Shown piece after piece: positions 4,212 to 5,325 of a DNA stretch of 5,325 bases. The notes under the pieces were generated by a model. That model saw only the letters and a list, made by a program, of their open reading frames with translations, did not search any database and was not told the origin of the DNA. Where the stretch lies: assembly GCA_012514835.1 (NCBI GenBank), contig JAAYZM010000079.1:1-5325 (forward strand), read 5' to 3'. The position numbers were made by a program, and so were the translations under genes. Each line of letters starts with the position of its first letter. Positions within the stretch are counted from its first letter, which is position 1. This DNA is from Actinomycetales bacterium (GTDB lineage: Bacteria; Actinomycetota; Actinomycetes; Actinomycetales; Cellulomonadaceae).

Positions 4212-5325
4212 ACGAGCTCTCCTTCGTAGGCCTCGACGGGCGGGCACGAGCACACGAGGTTGCGGTCGCCGTGCGCGCCGTCGATGCGGCCCACGGGCGG
4301 CCAGTACTTGTCGACGCGCTCGACGGGCGCCGGGAAGGCCGCCTGCTCGCGCGAGTAGGGGCGGTCCCAGGCGTCGCCCGTCACGGCGCGTGCGGTGTGC
4401 GGCGCGTTCCGCAGCGGCGAGTCCGCGACGGCGTACGTGCCCGCCGCGACCTCGTCGATCTCGGCCTTGATCGCGATCATCGCCTCGACGAAGCGGTCGA
4501 GCTCGGCGAGGTCCTCGGACTCCGTGGGCTCCACCATGAGCGTGCCCGCCACGGGGAAGCTCAGCGTGGGAGCGTGGAAGCCGAAGTCCATGAGGCGCTT
4601 CGCGACGTCCTCCGCCGTCACGCCCGTCTCCTTGGTGATCGGGCGCAGGTCGAGGATGCACTCGTGCGCCACGAGCCCGCCCGGGCCCGTTTAGAGGACC
4701 GGGAAGTGCTCGCGCAGGCGGGTCGCGAGGTAGTTGGCCGTGAGCACGGCCACCTTCGTGGCCTCCGTGAGGCCGTCCGCGCCCATCGTGGCGATGTACG
4801 CCCACGGGACCTGCAGGATGCCGGCCGAGCCGTACGGGGCCGCGGAGATGCGGGCCGACGACGGCGCCCCCGGGTCGCCTTCCGTAGTCAGGTCGCCATC
4901 GATGGCGTCGTCATCGTCGTCGTCCTCGACGGGCAGGGCCGGGGCGGGTGCGCCGGGGGTCGCCGTCGTCGGAAGGAAGGGCACGAGGTGCTCGGCGACG
5001 GCGACGGGGCCGACGCCGGGCCCCCCGCCACCGTGCGGGATGCAGAACGTCTTGTGCAGGTTGAGGTGGGAGACGTCCCCGCCGAAGCGGCCAGGGCGCG
5101 CGAGCCCGACGAGGGCGTTGAGGTTGGCGCCGTCGATGTAGACCTGACCGCCCGCGTCGTGGACCAGGGAGCACACCTCGCGCACGTGCTCCTCGTAGAC
5201 GCCGTGCGTGGAGGGGTAGGTGATCATGATCGCCGCGACGCTGCTGCCGTGCGCCTCGAGCTTGGCCCGGAGGTCCTCGAGGTCCACCTCGCCGCTCTCG
5301 GCCGTCTTGACCACCACGACCCGCA
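4208..5325 (-). pseudogene. gcvP: Glycine dehydrogenase (decarboxylating) P protein, C-terminal part, interrupted by an in-frame TAA
   Basis: GcvP is the PLP enzyme that decarboxylates glycine and loads the aminomethyl group on GcvH. The gene continues past the right edge; the visible part is the C-terminal half. The PLP-binding Lys is the AAG at 5051-5053 in SHLNLHKTFCIPHGGGGPG, preceded by TYPSTHGVYEE and YIDGANLNA. The frame reads ...LREHFPVL and then meets TAA at 4691-4693. It resumes in the same frame as TGPGGLVAHECILDLRP and runs to TGA at 4208-4210 through FHAPTLSFPVAGTLMVEPTESE and DKYWPPVGR, all normal GcvP sequence. Homologues read PVLYTG here, so one base turned a Tyr codon (presumably TAC) into TAA. 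The last 160 codons are cut off. No other lesion is visible, which suggests a recent mutation or a sequence error. There is also an acidic insert at 4853-4966. gcvT starts within its stop. Confidence 0.9.

Noticed and set aside
3318..4229. Plus-strand open frame of 303 codons opposite gcvT
   Set aside because: It is antisense to GcvT, which matches its family over the whole length; the translation is Glu/His/Arg-rich with no domain.
4208..4672. Independent small gene starting at GTG 4672
   Set aside because: The protein is plainly the C-terminal end of GcvP in the same frame as the upstream part, and there is no convincing SD. It is a fragment created by the TAA.
4691..4693. Programmed recoding or stop-codon reassignment at the gcvP TAA
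   Set aside because: There is no visible recoding signal, TAA is not a usual recoding codon in actinobacteria, and a one-base change from a Tyr codon is the simpler account. It is kept only as a testable alternative.

Overview
The window is a very GC-rich stretch of bacterial chromosome with core-genome content. The codon use, strong Shine-Dalgarno sites, GTG/ATG starts, a TGA/TAG preference for real stops, and the gene set suggest an actinobacterium. My guess is Micrococcales of the Cellulomonas/Sanguibacter/Promicromonospora type, but that lineage call is an inference and I could not test it by search.

Layout: at the left edge, on the + strand, lies the 3' end of metE (cobalamin-independent methionine synthase). 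It converges on a minus-strand small heat-shock protein gene (Hsp20), and a 15-bp perfect hairpin sits between the two. All remaining genes are on the minus strand. Listed from the left they are hsp20, a 110-aa hypothetical gene, a Nudix (MutT-like) hydrolase gene, an 80-aa stand-alone LuxR-type HTH gene, and the glycine cleavage genes gcvH, gcvT and gcvP. gcvP runs off the right edge.

The glycine cleavage genes are transcribed gcvP-gcvT-gcvH. gcvP and gcvT overlap by ATGA, and gcvT and gcvH are 20 bp apart, so they form an operon. Their products are the decarboxylase (P), aminomethyltransferase (T) and lipoyl carrier (H) proteins. The gcvP reading frame carries an in-frame TAA at 4691-4693, where the family has a conserved tyrosine. 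As written, the last 160 codons are therefore cut off from an otherwise intact gene. This is either a recent nonsense mutation or a sequence error.

The clearest regulatory signal is a near-perfect CIRCE operator (HrcA site) overlapping a TAATAT -10 box upstream of hsp20. The same leader can fold a small hairpin that buries the hsp20 Shine-Dalgarno sequence, a possible RNA thermometer.

I see no mobile elements, CRISPR arrays, tRNA or rRNA genes, or defence or biosynthetic islands, and no sign of a wholly new system. The points worth following up are the gcvP nonsense codon, the CIRCE-controlled hsp20 with its structured leader, an acidic low-complexity insert in GcvP, and the orphan LuxR-type gene next to the gcv operon.
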